This document shows, piece by piece, positions 27,178 to 35,198 of a stretch of 58,533 bases of DNA. Where the stretch lies: NCBI GenBank assembly GCA_947168865.1, contig CAMVNN010000004.1:1-58533 (forward strand), read 5' to 3'. This DNA is from an uncultured Bacillota bacterium (GTDB lineage: Bacteria > Bacillota_I > Bacilli_A > RF39 > UBA660). Under the pieces are notes generated by a model that was given only the letters and a program-made list of their open reading frames with translations, did no database searches and was not told where the DNA came from. Positions within the stretch are counted from its first letter, which is position 1; every line of letters starts with the position of its first letter. Both the position numbers and the translations under genes were made by a program.

Positions 27178-28606
27178 CTCTAGTATTTAATGTGAATTTC
27201 CCATTACTATATGTATAATTAATATTCTTAGAATTGATTATATAAGTAACTACATCTAAAACTGTTACATTTTCTTTACCTAAAGCTTTAGAAAATACTT
27301 CTTGTATCATATTCGCGATTTCATGATTTATTTTAGATTTTATTAAATCTGTTTTTTTGAAAAAATTCTGTTGTTCTTTTTTTTGAGTATCTATATCTAA
27401 TTTTTCATAAACTAAAACAGCATTTAAAAATTCTTGTTTTAAAACTACTATATTATCTATATTAGGAAAATATCCAAATTTAATTCTTAGATAATATAAA
27501 TAAGCATTTATATTATTTTCTAATGCCTCATAATTACTTGATCCATTTAAATAATTTAGCAAATTAATATTCATATTTAATATTTCTGGATTTACATTAA
27601 CTGATAATATATGATCTAAAGGAATTTGATGAAAAGCAAATCTCTCATCCTGATATCTTCCTGAATCAATTGGTAAACCTTTACTGCGAGCAACTGAAAC
27701 AACTTTCTCACCCTTAATTAAACGTGGAACTAAGCACTCAAAATAAATTCCATTATCGACAAATAATTTCTTAGCTTCTCCCTCACCTTGACAAACAGAA
27801 ATCCAAAGATCTCCATTATTCCCATTAAAATTACGGCAAGCTTTTAAATTAAATTTTTTCTTGGCATATTCTGATAAAATTCCAATATCTAAAATTCCAT
27901 CTAAAGCCGAAAAATTAAAACCAATTCCATGAAGACAAGTTGTTAACTCCCCTACATTACTTCTAGAATACTCTTCAAAATGTTCATCACATATAAACAT
28001 TCTATAATAATCATTAATATTATGTGAAAGCTCAACTAAACTTTTTGAATAATCAAACCTCAAGAATTCTTCTTTTAAAGCCGCAGTTGATGTTTTTCTA
28101 AATCTCGTTCGATCTAAAGCATCAGCATCTTTTAATAATCGTGCTAGTTTAAAAAACAATTCTTTTTTTTCTTCACTTATATCATAATTACCAAAAATAA
28201 GTTTCATTCTACTATCAGGAACAGAATGTGAATCACATATAGCTTTCAAAATTTCCATGTTTTCATTATCTTTATATAATGGTTTAGTGCCCAAAATCTC
28301 ATCTAATTTTCTAGTTGTGATAAAACCATGAAGTTCTTCTTCAGCTTCATTCATTCTTCCAACATCATGATAAATAGCAGCATCCATTAAGATTTCTAAT
28401 TCATCTACACTTAATCCTTCATGACGACCTAATAAATAAGCAAATAGTAAAACTTTTTCAGAATGATGAAGTCCATGAAAATCTGATTTATACAAATAAT
28501 TTCTTTTAATACCATCAATTATATTTAGTAATTTTGTTTTCTCTTCTTCGTTCAAATATTTATCTAATTTACCTTCTAAAATGAGACTATGCGAAATGTT
28601 TGACAT
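27164..28606 (-). CDS. HD-domain phosphohydrolase with unknown C-terminal half
   Basis: The 480-residue protein has an N-terminal HD domain: DFHGLHHSEKV near residue 42, IYHDVGRMNEAEEELHG near 75-90 and LKDADALDRTRFRKTS near 155, all consistent with metal-dependent phosphohydrolase helices. Residues about 200-480 are helical with no family I recognise, except SVARSKGLPIDSGRYQDERFAFHQIP, which looks conserved. The ATG at 28606 has AGGAGGT upstream... the site reads GGAGGTGCCT directly before it. It overlaps the LRR-transglutaminase gene by 20 bases, so the two are co-translated. Confidence 0.8.
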   Translation of the reverse strand: MSNISHSLILEGKLDKYLNEEEKTKLLNIIDGIKRNYLYKSDFHGLHHSEKVLLFAYLLGRHEGLSVDELEILMDAAIYHDVGRMNEAEEELHGFITTRKLDEILGTKPLYKDNENMEILKAICDSHSVPDSRMKLIFGNYDISEEKKELFFKLARLLKDADALDRTRFRKTSTAALKEEFLRFDYSKSLVELSHNINDYYRMFICDEHFEEYSRSNVGELTTCLHGIGFNFSALDGILDIGILSEYAKKKFNLKACRNFNGNNGDLWISVCQGEGEAKKLFVDNGIYFECLVPRLIKGEKVVSVARSKGLPIDSGRYQDERFAFHQIPLDHILSVNVNPEILNMNINLLNYLNGSSNYEALENNINAYLYYLRIKFGYFPNIDNIVVLKQEFLNAVLVYEKLDIDTQKKEQQNFFKKTDLIKSKINHEIANMIQEVFSKALGKENVTVLDVVTYIINSKNINYTYSNGKFTLNTREKKI

Positions 28607-29750
28607 AGGCACCTCCATCTAGATGGTCCAAATACTCATTTGGAGCAACAGTATATTTTTTTGCTAATTCTTCACGATTTAAATCGAAATAACAGATTTT
28701 TTTCTCAGAACTATCTCTTTCAGGATCAGCATATATCCATTCATTATCAATTAATATTTTAATTGCTGTATGAAGAGAGCCATCATGATTAGCACATATA
28801 ACAGGTAATGCTTTTATATTTAGTAAGCTCAATAAATAGATTATAGCATTAACATAACCATCACATACAGATTTTTTATTCTTAATTGCACTTAAAGACG
28901 TATTTATGAACAATAATTTAGCATAATCTTTATCACTTTTAACATCTTTATTTTCAGCAAAAAACTTATCGCGATATAAAAGCCCTTCATAATCATAATC
29001 AACGCTTTCTATAATGTATTTATAGATTGTAAAAGCCATTTCATAATTAGTTTTCCCTTTTAATCTTAATCCATTTATAATATTAGTCGCGATTCTATTT
29101 AATTCGCGCATTTGTTCAAAACTTAATGTATAAACTTCATCAAAAAAATGAACTTGTTCAGCAAAACGAATATTCGATTCTTTAGTTGTCACTTTAGAAC
29201 CAACTTTTTTTTCATGAAATATATGATTAAACATTCTAAGATCTAAGACATTTTCTCTTATATTTTTAGTTGTTTCCATATATTTTGTAGATGAACCAAT
29301 ACTAGTTATATTTGATCCAACTATATAAACTCTTTCTAAAGAAGACATAGAATCAATACCATTTATTTCAGTTAAATTATGATTAGATATTAAAGTTAGC
29401 ATTTTTAAATGAAGTCCATCTAAATCAAGAACTTTAATATTATTATCATGCCATATAACTAAATTTTCTAGTTTTTTTAGTTTCTTTATTGGTGAAAAAT
29501 CAACTATGTTGTTTAATGATTTAACAACTGAAAAATTATCAAGATTAGCACCTAATAATCTTAGAGTTTTTAAATTTTGTAAGTATTCTATTCCCTCTAG
29601 ACTATCAGTATTAGTGACATTCAATTCTGTAACACTTGCCAATTCTTCTTCTGTAAAAGTTGAATCAAAAGGAAAAAGTTTTTCTCTTATTCTTTTTTTA
29701 CGAAGCTCGTTTAAAATTGAAATGGCTAAACCATAACTATTGATTCTCAT
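28587..29750 (-). CDS. LRR plus transglutaminase-like protease-fold protein
   Basis: The 387-residue protein combines leucine-rich repeats (about 35-175: LEGIEYLQNLKTLRLLGANL, LKKLENLVIW, MSSLERVYIVGSN) with a transglutaminase-like domain (about 215-360). The expected triad is visible: Cys in KKSVCDGYV (near 295), His in SLHTAIKI (near 326) and Asp in YADPERD (near 340). It has no signal peptide, so it looks cytoplasmic. GGTGATGATAC precedes the ATG. It is paired by overlap with the HD-domain gene. The substrate is unknown. Confidence 0.82.
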   Translation of the reverse strand: MRINSYGLAISILNELRKKRIREKLFPFDSTFTEEELASVTELNVTNTDSLEGIEYLQNLKTLRLLGANLDNFSVVKSLNNIVDFSPIKKLKKLENLVIWHDNNIKVLDLDGLHLKMLTLISNHNLTEINGIDSMSSLERVYIVGSNITSIGSSTKYMETTKNIRENVLDLRMFNHIFHEKKVGSKVTTKESNIRFAEQVHFFDEVYTLSFEQMRELNRIATNIINGLRLKGKTNYEMAFTIYKYIIESVDYDYEGLLYRDKFFAENKDVKSDKDYAKLLFINTSLSAIKNKKSVCDGYVNAIIYLLSLLNIKALPVICANHDGSLHTAIKILIDNEWIYADPERDSSEKKICYFDLNREELAKKYTVAPNEYLDHLDGGAYVKHFA

Positions 29751-29813
29751 GTATCATCACCATATATAGGATAACATAAATTAGTTATTTTGTCATTCTA
29801 ATAAAAATAAAAA

Positions 29814-29831
29814 GATAAGTTATCACTTATC
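29814..29831 (-). terminator. Terminator GATAAGT-GATA-ACTTATC
   Basis: Seven-bp stem followed by TTTTTATTTTTATT on the minus strand, just after the penicillin-binding-protein gene. Confidence 0.8.
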
Positions 29832-29836
29832 AAGTA

Positions 29837-31741
29837 TTAATTCAAATAAAGCCAGATGGTCGATCCTTCTTTAATGCTCGTTCCAATACTTGGAGAAACC
29901 ATAAATACTTTATTACCATTTCCCATTATTTCAGTATTAAAACCTTTTAAAGACTTTTTGGCTTCTTCTAAATTCATTCCAACAACATCTGGAATCTTCA
30001 CATATTTAATATCATTCCAATTATATTTTTTACTCATGTATTCTTTTCTGGGAGCAATATTCAAAATATCAATGGCAGATAAAAGAATATTTCTTACAAT
30101 TGGAGCAACTGTCGTACCACCATACTGAACTACACCTTTAGGATTATCAAGTGCAACATATGTAACTATTTCTGGTTTATCGGCTGGCATAAAACCAACA
30201 AATGATAAAATGTAATTCCCAATCATATATTTCCCATCTTTTACTTTTTGAGCAGTTCCTGTTTTACCACCAACACGAAAGCCTTCAATATAAGCATTTC
30301 TTCCAGTCCCATTTGCTACAACACTTTCTAATGCATGTCTTACTTTTTCACTTGTTTCATTACTTATAACATTTCTAACTAAAGTAGGATCATTTTTTAA
30401 TATTACATTATTTGTTTCAGGTTCACTGATACTTTTAACGATATATGGTTTATAGAGTTTCCCACCATTAATAGCAGCCGAAACTGCCATCACTTGCTGA
30501 ATAGGTGTTACTGATACTCCTTGACCAAATGCTGTCGTTGCAGTTTCAAGTAAACCTATTTTCTTTGGATTAAACAATATTCCATTTTCTTCTCCACTAA
30601 GATCTATTCCGGTTTTAGAGCCAAAGCCAAATTTTTTAATGTAAGAAAATAATCGCTCAGTTCCAAGTTTAAGTCCAAGATTAACAAATCCAGGATTACA
30701 AGAATTCTCAACAACTTCTAAATAAGTTTGAAGTCCATGTCCTCCATGGCGCCAACAATGAATAGTTGCATCTTCAACACGAATTGAACCACTATCATTA
30801 AAAGTGTCTTTTTCTAAATCGACCAAGTTTTCTTCCAAAGCTGCAGCAAGAGTAATTATTTTAAAAGTTGACCCTGGTTCATAAGTCATCCATATTGGCA
30901 GATTTCTATTTATAACTTCTTTACTTGCTAAACTATGATTACTAGGAGAAAAATTTGGCCTTGAAGATATTGCTAGTATTTCCCCATTATTTGGGTTAAC
31001 AATTATTCCCCATGCTCCATCAGGATTATATGCCAAGTAAGCATTATCAAGTTCGCGCTCCAATGCCGCTTGCAAGTCTAAATCAATAGTTAAATTGAGG
31101 TTCATTCCATCTTGAGGTTGTTCATAATTTTCATTTAAAGAAAGTTTATTTCCCTTAGCATCTGCATAATATTTAATTGCTCCATATTCCCCCGTTAAAT
31201 ATTTATCATATAAAAGTTCTAAACCACTTAATCCTTGATTATCAATTCCAACAAAACCTATAGTCGTAGCCAAATATTTATCATACGGATAATTTCGTTT
31301 GGTTTCTTTAACTAAATAAACTCCAGGAAGATTCAAAGAACTAATTTTATCCGCGATTTCAAATGAAAGTCTTCTTCCTTCTGGATGAACTCTTTCAATG
31401 GATGTTTTTTTACTAACGTGTTTTAAAATTTCTTGATAATCAACTTTCAAAACATCCGCGATTTTTCTCGCGGTTTTTTCTTTATCTTGCACCTGGGAAG
31501 GAATAATAACTAATGATGACGTTGTTATATTATCAACAATTACCTTTCCGTTTCGGTCACACATTATTCCTCTATTACCTTCTATTGGAAGATTTCTATT
31601 CCATAAACTAGTTGCATATTTATTTAATCTCTTATAGTCAATTACTTGAATATAAAAAACGCGCATAAGAATTATAAAAAATATAAGACTAATTATTAAC
31701 AATATAGTTTTTATCCGTTTATGAATTTCTTTATAAAACAT
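29837..31741 (-). CDS. PASTA-domain class B penicillin-binding protein (PBP2/SpoVD-like)
   Basis: The 634-residue protein has one N-terminal membrane segment (about 13-30), a dimerisation domain and a transpeptidase domain. The active-site motifs are EPGSTFKI (Ser-x-x-Lys near 290), ENSCN (SxN near 346) and GGKTGTAQK (KTG near 494). A single C-terminal PASTA domain (about 578-634) begins IPDVVGMNLEEAKKSL. It cross-links septal or spore peptidoglycan outside the membrane. The ATG at 31741 follows AGGTGATAATT, with TATAAT just upstream. No mur or fts genes adjoin it. Confidence 0.95.
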   Translation of the reverse strand: MFYKEIHKRIKTILLIISLIFFIILMRVFYIQVIDYKRLNKYATSLWNRNLPIEGNRGIMCDRNGKVIVDNITTSSLVIIPSQVQDKEKTARKIADVLKVDYQEILKHVSKKTSIERVHPEGRRLSFEIADKISSLNLPGVYLVKETKRNYPYDKYLATTIGFVGIDNQGLSGLELLYDKYLTGEYGAIKYYADAKGNKLSLNENYEQPQDGMNLNLTIDLDLQAALERELDNAYLAYNPDGAWGIIVNPNNGEILAISSRPNFSPSNHSLASKEVINRNLPIWMTYEPGSTFKIITLAAALEENLVDLEKDTFNDSGSIRVEDATIHCWRHGGHGLQTYLEVVENSCNPGFVNLGLKLGTERLFSYIKKFGFGSKTGIDLSGEENGILFNPKKIGLLETATTAFGQGVSVTPIQQVMAVSAAINGGKLYKPYIVKSISEPETNNVILKNDPTLVRNVISNETSEKVRHALESVVANGTGRNAYIEGFRVGGKTGTAQKVKDGKYMIGNYILSFVGFMPADKPEIVTYVALDNPKGVVQYGGTTVAPIVRNILLSAIDILNIAPRKEYMSKKYNWNDIKYVKIPDVVGMNLEEAKKSLKGFNTEIMGNGNKVFMVSPSIGTSIKEGSTIWLYLN

Positions 31742-31813
31742 AATTATCACCTAATAATTATATGTCAAAGATTTTTTAATATTTACAAACGAACTTTTAT
31801 ATGCTATTATTTT

Positions 31814-31834
31814 ATTGGTAAGAATATTACCAAT
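31814..31834. repeat. Inverted repeat ATTGGTAA-GAATA-TTACCAAT
   Basis: Perfect 8-bp arms between the penicillin-binding-protein promoter and the 43-residue ORF. It is followed by a T-rich run on the plus strand. It could be an operator or weak terminator; undecided. Confidence 0.5.
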
Positions 31835-31852
31835 AGTTTTGTTTTTTGGATA

Positions 31853-31984
31853 TTAGTTTTTACTAATACCCTTTTTTTTGAAAATTTTTTTGATATCTAA
31901 TTCAATAATTTCATTCTTGTTTTTTAAAAACAAAGTGTTTAAATAATTCCAAGTAAGATTTATTATAATTGTGTTTTTCTTCAA
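31853..31984 (-). CDS. Possible 43-residue basic protein, TTG start
   Basis: GGTGATAAAA stands directly before TTG at 31984, with TATTAT upstream, the same promoter-RBS style as neighbours. The frame encodes 43 residues (start KKNTIIINLTWNYLNTLFLK, basic tail KKIFKKKGISKN) and ends at TAA inside an imperfect hairpin. No family is recognised. Apart from this frame and the repeat at 31814, the 31742-32040 gap holds nothing I can identify. Confidence 0.4.
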   Translation of the reverse strand: MKKNTIIINLTWNYLNTLFLKNKNEIIELDIKKIFKKKGISKN

Positions 31985-32032
31985 TTTTATCACCTAATAA
32001 TATCTTACTTTTTTTTATTTGATTTTCCTTTA

Positions 32033-32062
32033 AAAAAATATTAGTTCGACCTAATATTTTTT
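32033..32062 (-). terminator. Strong terminator overlapping the VanZ-like stop
   Basis: AAAAAATATTAG and CTAATATTTTTT arms around a six-base loop, ending in a T-run on the minus strand. Confidence 0.85.
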
Positions 32063-32544
32063 CTATTTTTAATTTTGATTATTAAAGCAACTATAATTAC
32101 AGCTATAATACTACCAAGACTATCTATTAGAATATCTTTTATACTAGCAGTTCTTGATGTAAAAGATTGATGAAATTCATCACTGCAAGCATATAAAATT
32201 GAAATAAGAAGTGAAAATATAAATGTTTTATTCTTCTTTACACCACTTCTATATAAGGCATTCATCAAAAGTAATGTCAAGATTAGATACTCGCCCAAAT
32301 GAAGTAACTTTCGCACTGGAAAATTAGCTTTTTTAGCTACTTCTTGAACTTTTTTAGAGTCTAAGTTCTTATTAGTTATTCCAAGATCATTAGTTGTTTC
32401 AACCGTTTTTTTGATTGTTGTTTCTATTGTTTTAACACTTTTATTTGTTGACTCTTCTCCATTCATATCTGAAAGGAAAAAGATTAATAGCATCCAACAA
32501 ACAACTAAAAGCCAAGATATTGTAATTATGATTACTTTTTTCAT
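32041..32544 (-). CDS. VanZ-like family membrane protein
   Basis: The 167-residue protein matches the VanZ-like family. An N-terminal membrane helix ends in FFLSDMNGEES, followed by a soluble loop and RKLLHLGEYLILTLLL. The conserved ILYACSDEFHQSFTSRTASIKD stretch precedes a final membrane helix. VanZ confers low-level teicoplanin resistance in enterococci, but most family members have no known role. AGGCGATAAA precedes the ATG. It has its own terminator and is upstream of the candidate 43-residue gene. Confidence 0.9.
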   Translation of the reverse strand: MKKVIIITISWLLVVCWMLLIFFLSDMNGEESTNKSVKTIETTIKKTVETTNDLGITNKNLDSKKVQEVAKKANFPVRKLLHLGEYLILTLLLMNALYRSGVKKNKTFIFSLLISILYACSDEFHQSFTSRTASIKDILIDSLGSIIAVIIVALIIKIKNRKNIRSN

Positions 32545-32622
32545 TTTATCGCCTCAGTTTTATATATTATATATTTTCTAAAAGATTAACACAAGATTAA
32601 TTAAGTATATTTTAAATTATTC

Positions 32623-32710
32623 GTTATTATGATATAATCAGATTGAGGGGCACACTCGTGTCACCTTGGTATTTAGTGGATATTTAGTTTCAAACTAAAT
32701 ATCTTTTTTT
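32623..32710 (+). ncRNA. Candidate structured small RNA, copy A
   Basis: Extended -10 TGATATAAT (TATAAT 32633-32638) is followed by a short transcript with an outer GAGG/CCTT pairing around a CAC/GTG hairpin and a conserved ACCTTGG. It ends in a 12-bp hairpin (GATATTTAGTTT/AAACTAAATATC, 32679-32703) and seven T. Copies B (about 35.1 kb) and C (about 54.2 kb) share the promoter, the ACCTTG core, the terminator and the TTATTACAA tail, with compensating stem changes. The terminator covers the last codons and stop of the convergent ORF6N gene. Confidence 0.6.
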
Positions 32711-33072
32711 ATTACAACAAATGCATCCATTATTCTTATACTAGTTTCTGTTGCAATATCAGTTTTTAAAACAGTTGCTAACATGACTACACCTTGTTCT
32801 GTAAATACATATGGTAAATATTTAATATTGTGTCCTCTACCTTTCAAGGTTTCAATTTGAAACCTTGAACAATTTTTTAGCTCTTCTTCAGTTAATTGAA
32901 ACATAAATCTTTCAGGAAATCTATCAACATGCCTTTTTATAGCTAAATTAATTGATTTTGTACCATTTTTACAACCATAAAGTTTTGCAAGATCACTATC
33001 GAGCATGACATACTTTCCTCTTATTTCATATATCATATTTTCAACATTTAATTCTTCAGCAAGATTATTCAT
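32695..33072 (-). CDS. ORF6N-domain protein, apparently C-terminally truncated
   Basis: The 125-residue protein carries the ORF6N domain of phage and accessory regulators: IRGKYVMLDSDLAKLYGC, AIKRHVDRFPERFMFQLTEEEL and KYLPYVFTEQGVVMLATVL. Family members usually continue well past this point, but here the frame ends IRIMDAFVVIKKDI inside small RNA copy A, suggesting truncation by the repeat. The ATG at 33072 follows GGTGATAAC. The coding sequence contains a perfect 11-bp inverted repeat at 32845-32867. Its upstream region duplicates that of DUF1016 copy 1. Confidence 0.82.
   Translation of the reverse strand: MNNLAEELNVENMIYEIRGKYVMLDSDLAKLYGCKNGTKSINLAIKRHVDRFPERFMFQLTEEELKNCSRFQIETLKGRGHNIKYLPYVFTEQGVVMLATVLKTDIATETSIRIMDAFVVIKKDI
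32845..32867. repeat. Perfect palindrome inside the ORF6N coding region
   Basis: Arms CAAGGTTTCAA and TTGAAACCTTG around one central base. It lies in codons for SRFQIETL, just before the KYLPYVFTEQG motif. It has the same odd-length, one-base-centre format as the palindromes in the DUF1016 genes. Confidence 0.9.
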
Positions 33073-33120
33073 GTTATCACCCATTAATATAATACAAGGC
33101 TATATATTGTTTTTCCTTTT
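33070..33120. repeat. Duplicated upstream segment (with 34061-34111)
   Basis: About 51 bases in front of the ORF6N gene match those in front of DUF1016 copy 1 with two differences. They carry TATTAT, GGTGATAAC and the start codon of each gene. Confidence 0.85.
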
Positions 33121-33130
33121 TTAAAATAAA

Positions 33131-33152
33131 AAAGATAATATAAATTATCTTT
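33131..33152 (-). terminator. Terminator AAAGATAAT / ATTATCTTT
   Basis: Nine-bp stem just past DUF1016 copy 1, followed by a T-run on the minus strand. Confidence 0.7.
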
Positions 33153-33154
33153 AA

Positions 33155-34063
33155 TTAAATCAATTCATATTCTCTAACCGCAATTCTATCGTCAGAGCAA
33201 TATTCAATTACAAATTTATTTTCACGTCTACATATTAAAATACCAATTGTGTTGTTATTAGTAGTTTCTTTTACATTTTTATCTATATAATTCATATATT
33301 TTTCAACTTGTGAAATATATTCTACTTTAAACTCTGTTATCTTTAATTCTATAACTACATAACAATTGTATTTTATATTAAATAATAATAAATCAATATA
33401 ATAATTTCTATCACCTATTTTTATTCTATATTCACTACCAATAAAGCTATATGAACTACCAAGTTCTTTCATAAATGATTCAATGTCTTCTAATATCAAA
33501 TTATGTAATGCTTTTTCAGTAATAATTTCAATATTATTCTTATTCTTAATAAAAATAGGATTTGGTATTAAATCTTTTACATTCATTTTTTCTTCACTTA
33601 TTAATTTGGTTTTAGTTTTTATAGGTAATCTACTATATTCATTACTCTTAATTTTTATTTTTAGTTCTCTATATCCAATATTATTACAAATAGTTAAATT
33701 TATATAATATATTATTTCATCAGGATTTTTAATTGATAACAATTCACGATAATGTGACCAACTCAATTGTGAACGCAGTGCGTTCACTTTTCTTTCTCTA
33801 AATACTAAATAAAATTTTCTCATATTCATAAGGTTTCTATAACTATATTTTTTATCATTTAATTCAACTATTAATTTTTTTGAATATTCTTTTATTAAAC
33901 CATCACCATATTTAGCTCTTGTTTCTCCGCCTTGAGCTTCGACAATTATTTTTCCAACATTATAATATGTTTCCACATCGCTTTTATTTTTACTATAATC
34001 TTTTATTTTCTTATACATTTCATTACTAATTAATAATCCTTTTATTTGTTCATAATAGTTCAT
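33155..34063 (-). CDS. DUF1016 / YhcG-like PDDEXK nuclease, copy 1
   Basis: The 302-residue protein has the DUF1016 N-terminal domain (about 1-135, ending QLSWSHYRELLSIK and a helical YYINLTICNN segment) and a C-terminal PDDEXK nuclease domain (about 160-300). The nuclease motif is visible: GDRNYYIDLLLFN (Asp) then CYVVIELKI (Glu-x-Lys). YhcG-type proteins are accessory nucleases of uncertain role. The ATG at 34063 follows GGTGATAAC. The codons for VNALRS form a perfect palindrome (33769-33787). It has its own promoter and terminator. Confidence 0.9.
   Translation of the reverse strand: MNYYEQIKGLLISNEMYKKIKDYSKNKSDVETYYNVGKIIVEAQGGETRAKYGDGLIKEYSKKLIVELNDKKYSYRNLMNMRKFYLVFRERKVNALRSQLSWSHYRELLSIKNPDEIIYYINLTICNNIGYRELKIKIKSNEYSRLPIKTKTKLISEEKMNVKDLIPNPIFIKNKNNIEIITEKALHNLILEDIESFMKELGSSYSFIGSEYRIKIGDRNYYIDLLLFNIKYNCYVVIELKITEFKVEYISQVEKYMNYIDKNVKETTNNNTIGILICRRENKFVIEYCSDDRIAVREYELI
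33769..33787. repeat. Perfect 9-bp palindrome in DUF1016 copy 1
   Basis: Arms GTGAACGCA and TGCGTTCAC around one base. On the coding strand the centre is the first base of the CTG (Leu) codon in VNALRS. Confidence 0.95.
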
Positions 34064-34111
34064 GTTATCACCCATTAATATAATACAAGACTAGATATTG
34101 TTTTTCCTTTT
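34061..34111. repeat. Duplicated upstream segment (with 33070-33120)
   Basis: Nearly identical to the segment ahead of the ORF6N gene; the identity runs outward from the start codon through the promoter. Confidence 0.85.
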
Positions 34112-34120
34112 AAAAATAAA

Positions 34121-34144
34121 AAAAGATAATGCTAATTATCTTTT
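34121..34144 (-). terminator. Terminator AAAAGATAAT / ATTATCTTTT
   Basis: Overlaps the stop region of DUF1016 copy 2 and ends in T residues on the minus strand. Confidence 0.75.
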
Positions 34145-35022
34145 AACAAATATGTTGTTTCAAATATTCTTTTATCACTTGAATATTCAATTATATATTT
34201 ATTCTCTTTTCTTACAATTATTAAGCCTATTGTTTTATCTTGATATGTCGTTTTTACATTTTTATCGATGTAATTCATATATACTTCTACTTGACCAATG
34301 TATTCTTTTTTTAGTTCTGTCACTTTTAATTCAACAACTACAAATGCATTAAAAATATAATTGAATAATAAAATATCGATATAATTATTATTATCACCTA
34401 TTTTTATTTTGTATTCACTTGCTATAAATGAAAATCCATTACCTAATTCATTTAAGAATGATTCAATATCTTCTAAGATTAATTCTTTTAAAATTTTTTC
34501 TGAAACATTATTAATATCTAGAACACTTTTAATAATAATTGGATTCTTAATAAAATCTTGAATTACTGTTTTTTCTTTACTTTGAAGTTTTAACTTTGTT
34601 TCTTCAGATAATCTTTCATATTCATTTGACTTAATTCTTTGTCTAAGCTTTCTTATTGATAGATTATATTGTTCTGAAATCATAATATAATAATTAATTT
34701 CAGTTAAATTATTAATTGGTAGTAATTCTACATAGTGGCCATAACTTAATTGTTGCGACAATGTCGCAAGTTTTTGGGCAAGTAAATAAAATTTCTTCAT
34801 TCTTGTAAGTGCTGTAAAAGTATATCCTTTTCCTAATTCATTTGTTAATTTTAGAGAATATTCTTTTATTATTCCTTCACCATAATGCTTGCCTGCCTCA
34901 AAGAGTAATTTTCCAACGTTATAGTATGTCATTAGATCACTTTTGTTTTTGCCATAGTCTTTTATTTTTTTAGTTATTTCATTGTTGATTAATTCATTTT
35001 TTATTTCACTATAATAGTTCAT
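34132..35022 (-). CDS. DUF1016 / YhcG-like PDDEXK nuclease, copy 2
   Basis: The 296-residue protein has the same two-domain layout. The N-terminal domain contains KDYGKNKSDLMTYYNVGKLL and LSQQLSYGHYVELLP; the nuclease domain contains IKIGDNNNYIDILLFN and AFVVVELKVTELKKEYIGQ. It is closer to copy 4 than to copy 1 (shared SNEYERLSEETKLKL and IQDFIKNPIII). The ATG at 35022 follows AGGTGATAAT. The codons for ATLSQ hold a perfect palindrome (34753-34769). Small RNA copy B starts divergently just upstream. Confidence 0.9.
   Translation of the reverse strand: MNYYSEIKNELINNEITKKIKDYGKNKSDLMTYYNVGKLLFEAGKHYGEGIIKEYSLKLTNELGKGYTFTALTRMKKFYLLAQKLATLSQQLSYGHYVELLPINNLTEINYYIMISEQYNLSIRKLRQRIKSNEYERLSEETKLKLQSKEKTVIQDFIKNPIIIKSVLDINNVSEKILKELILEDIESFLNELGNGFSFIASEYKIKIGDNNNYIDILLFNYIFNAFVVVELKVTELKKEYIGQVEVYMNYIDKNVKTTYQDKTIGLIIVRKENKYIIEYSSDKRIFETTYLLKDN
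34753..34769. repeat. Perfect 8-bp palindrome in DUF1016 copy 2
   Basis: Arms TTGCGACA and TGTCGCAA around one base; the centre is the first base of the TTG (Leu) codon in LATLSQ, at the position matching the other copies. Confidence 0.95.
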
Positions 35023-35060
35023 ATTATCACCTACTAATATGATACTTTTTTTATTTTCAA
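35011..35060. repeat. 50-bp exact duplicate (with 36075-36124)
   Basis: The promoter, ribosome binding site and first codons of DUF1016 copies 2 and 3 are identical over 50 bases, although the genes themselves have diverged. Confidence 0.9.
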
Positions 35061-35097
35061 TTTTCTTTTTCAAAATAAATAAGATATTTTTATTAAT

Positions 35098-35181
35098 TTA
35101 TGATATAACTGTCTTAAGGAGGCACATAGTGCTACCTTGCTTGGTTGTAGATATTTAGTTATTTGCTAAATATCTTTTTTT
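35098..35181 (+). ncRNA. Candidate structured small RNA, copy B
   Basis: TGATATAAC promoter-like box (35101-35109), then outer stem AAGG/CCTT (35116-35119 with 35135-35138) around GCAC-ATA-GTGC. The conserved ACCTTG follows, then the terminator AGATATTTAG/CTAAATATCT with a T-run and TTATTACAAG. It lies between DUF1016 copies 2 and 3, antisense to any minus-strand read-through. Stem bases differ from copies A and C but pairing is kept. Confidence 0.6.
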
Positions 35182-35198
35182 ATTACAAGAATAAATAA

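Noticed and set aside
34098..34352. Plus-strand frame of 84 residues opposite DUF1016 copy 2
   Set aside because: No ribosome binding site, low-complexity Leu/Phe/Tyr translation and full overlap with a conserved nuclease gene.
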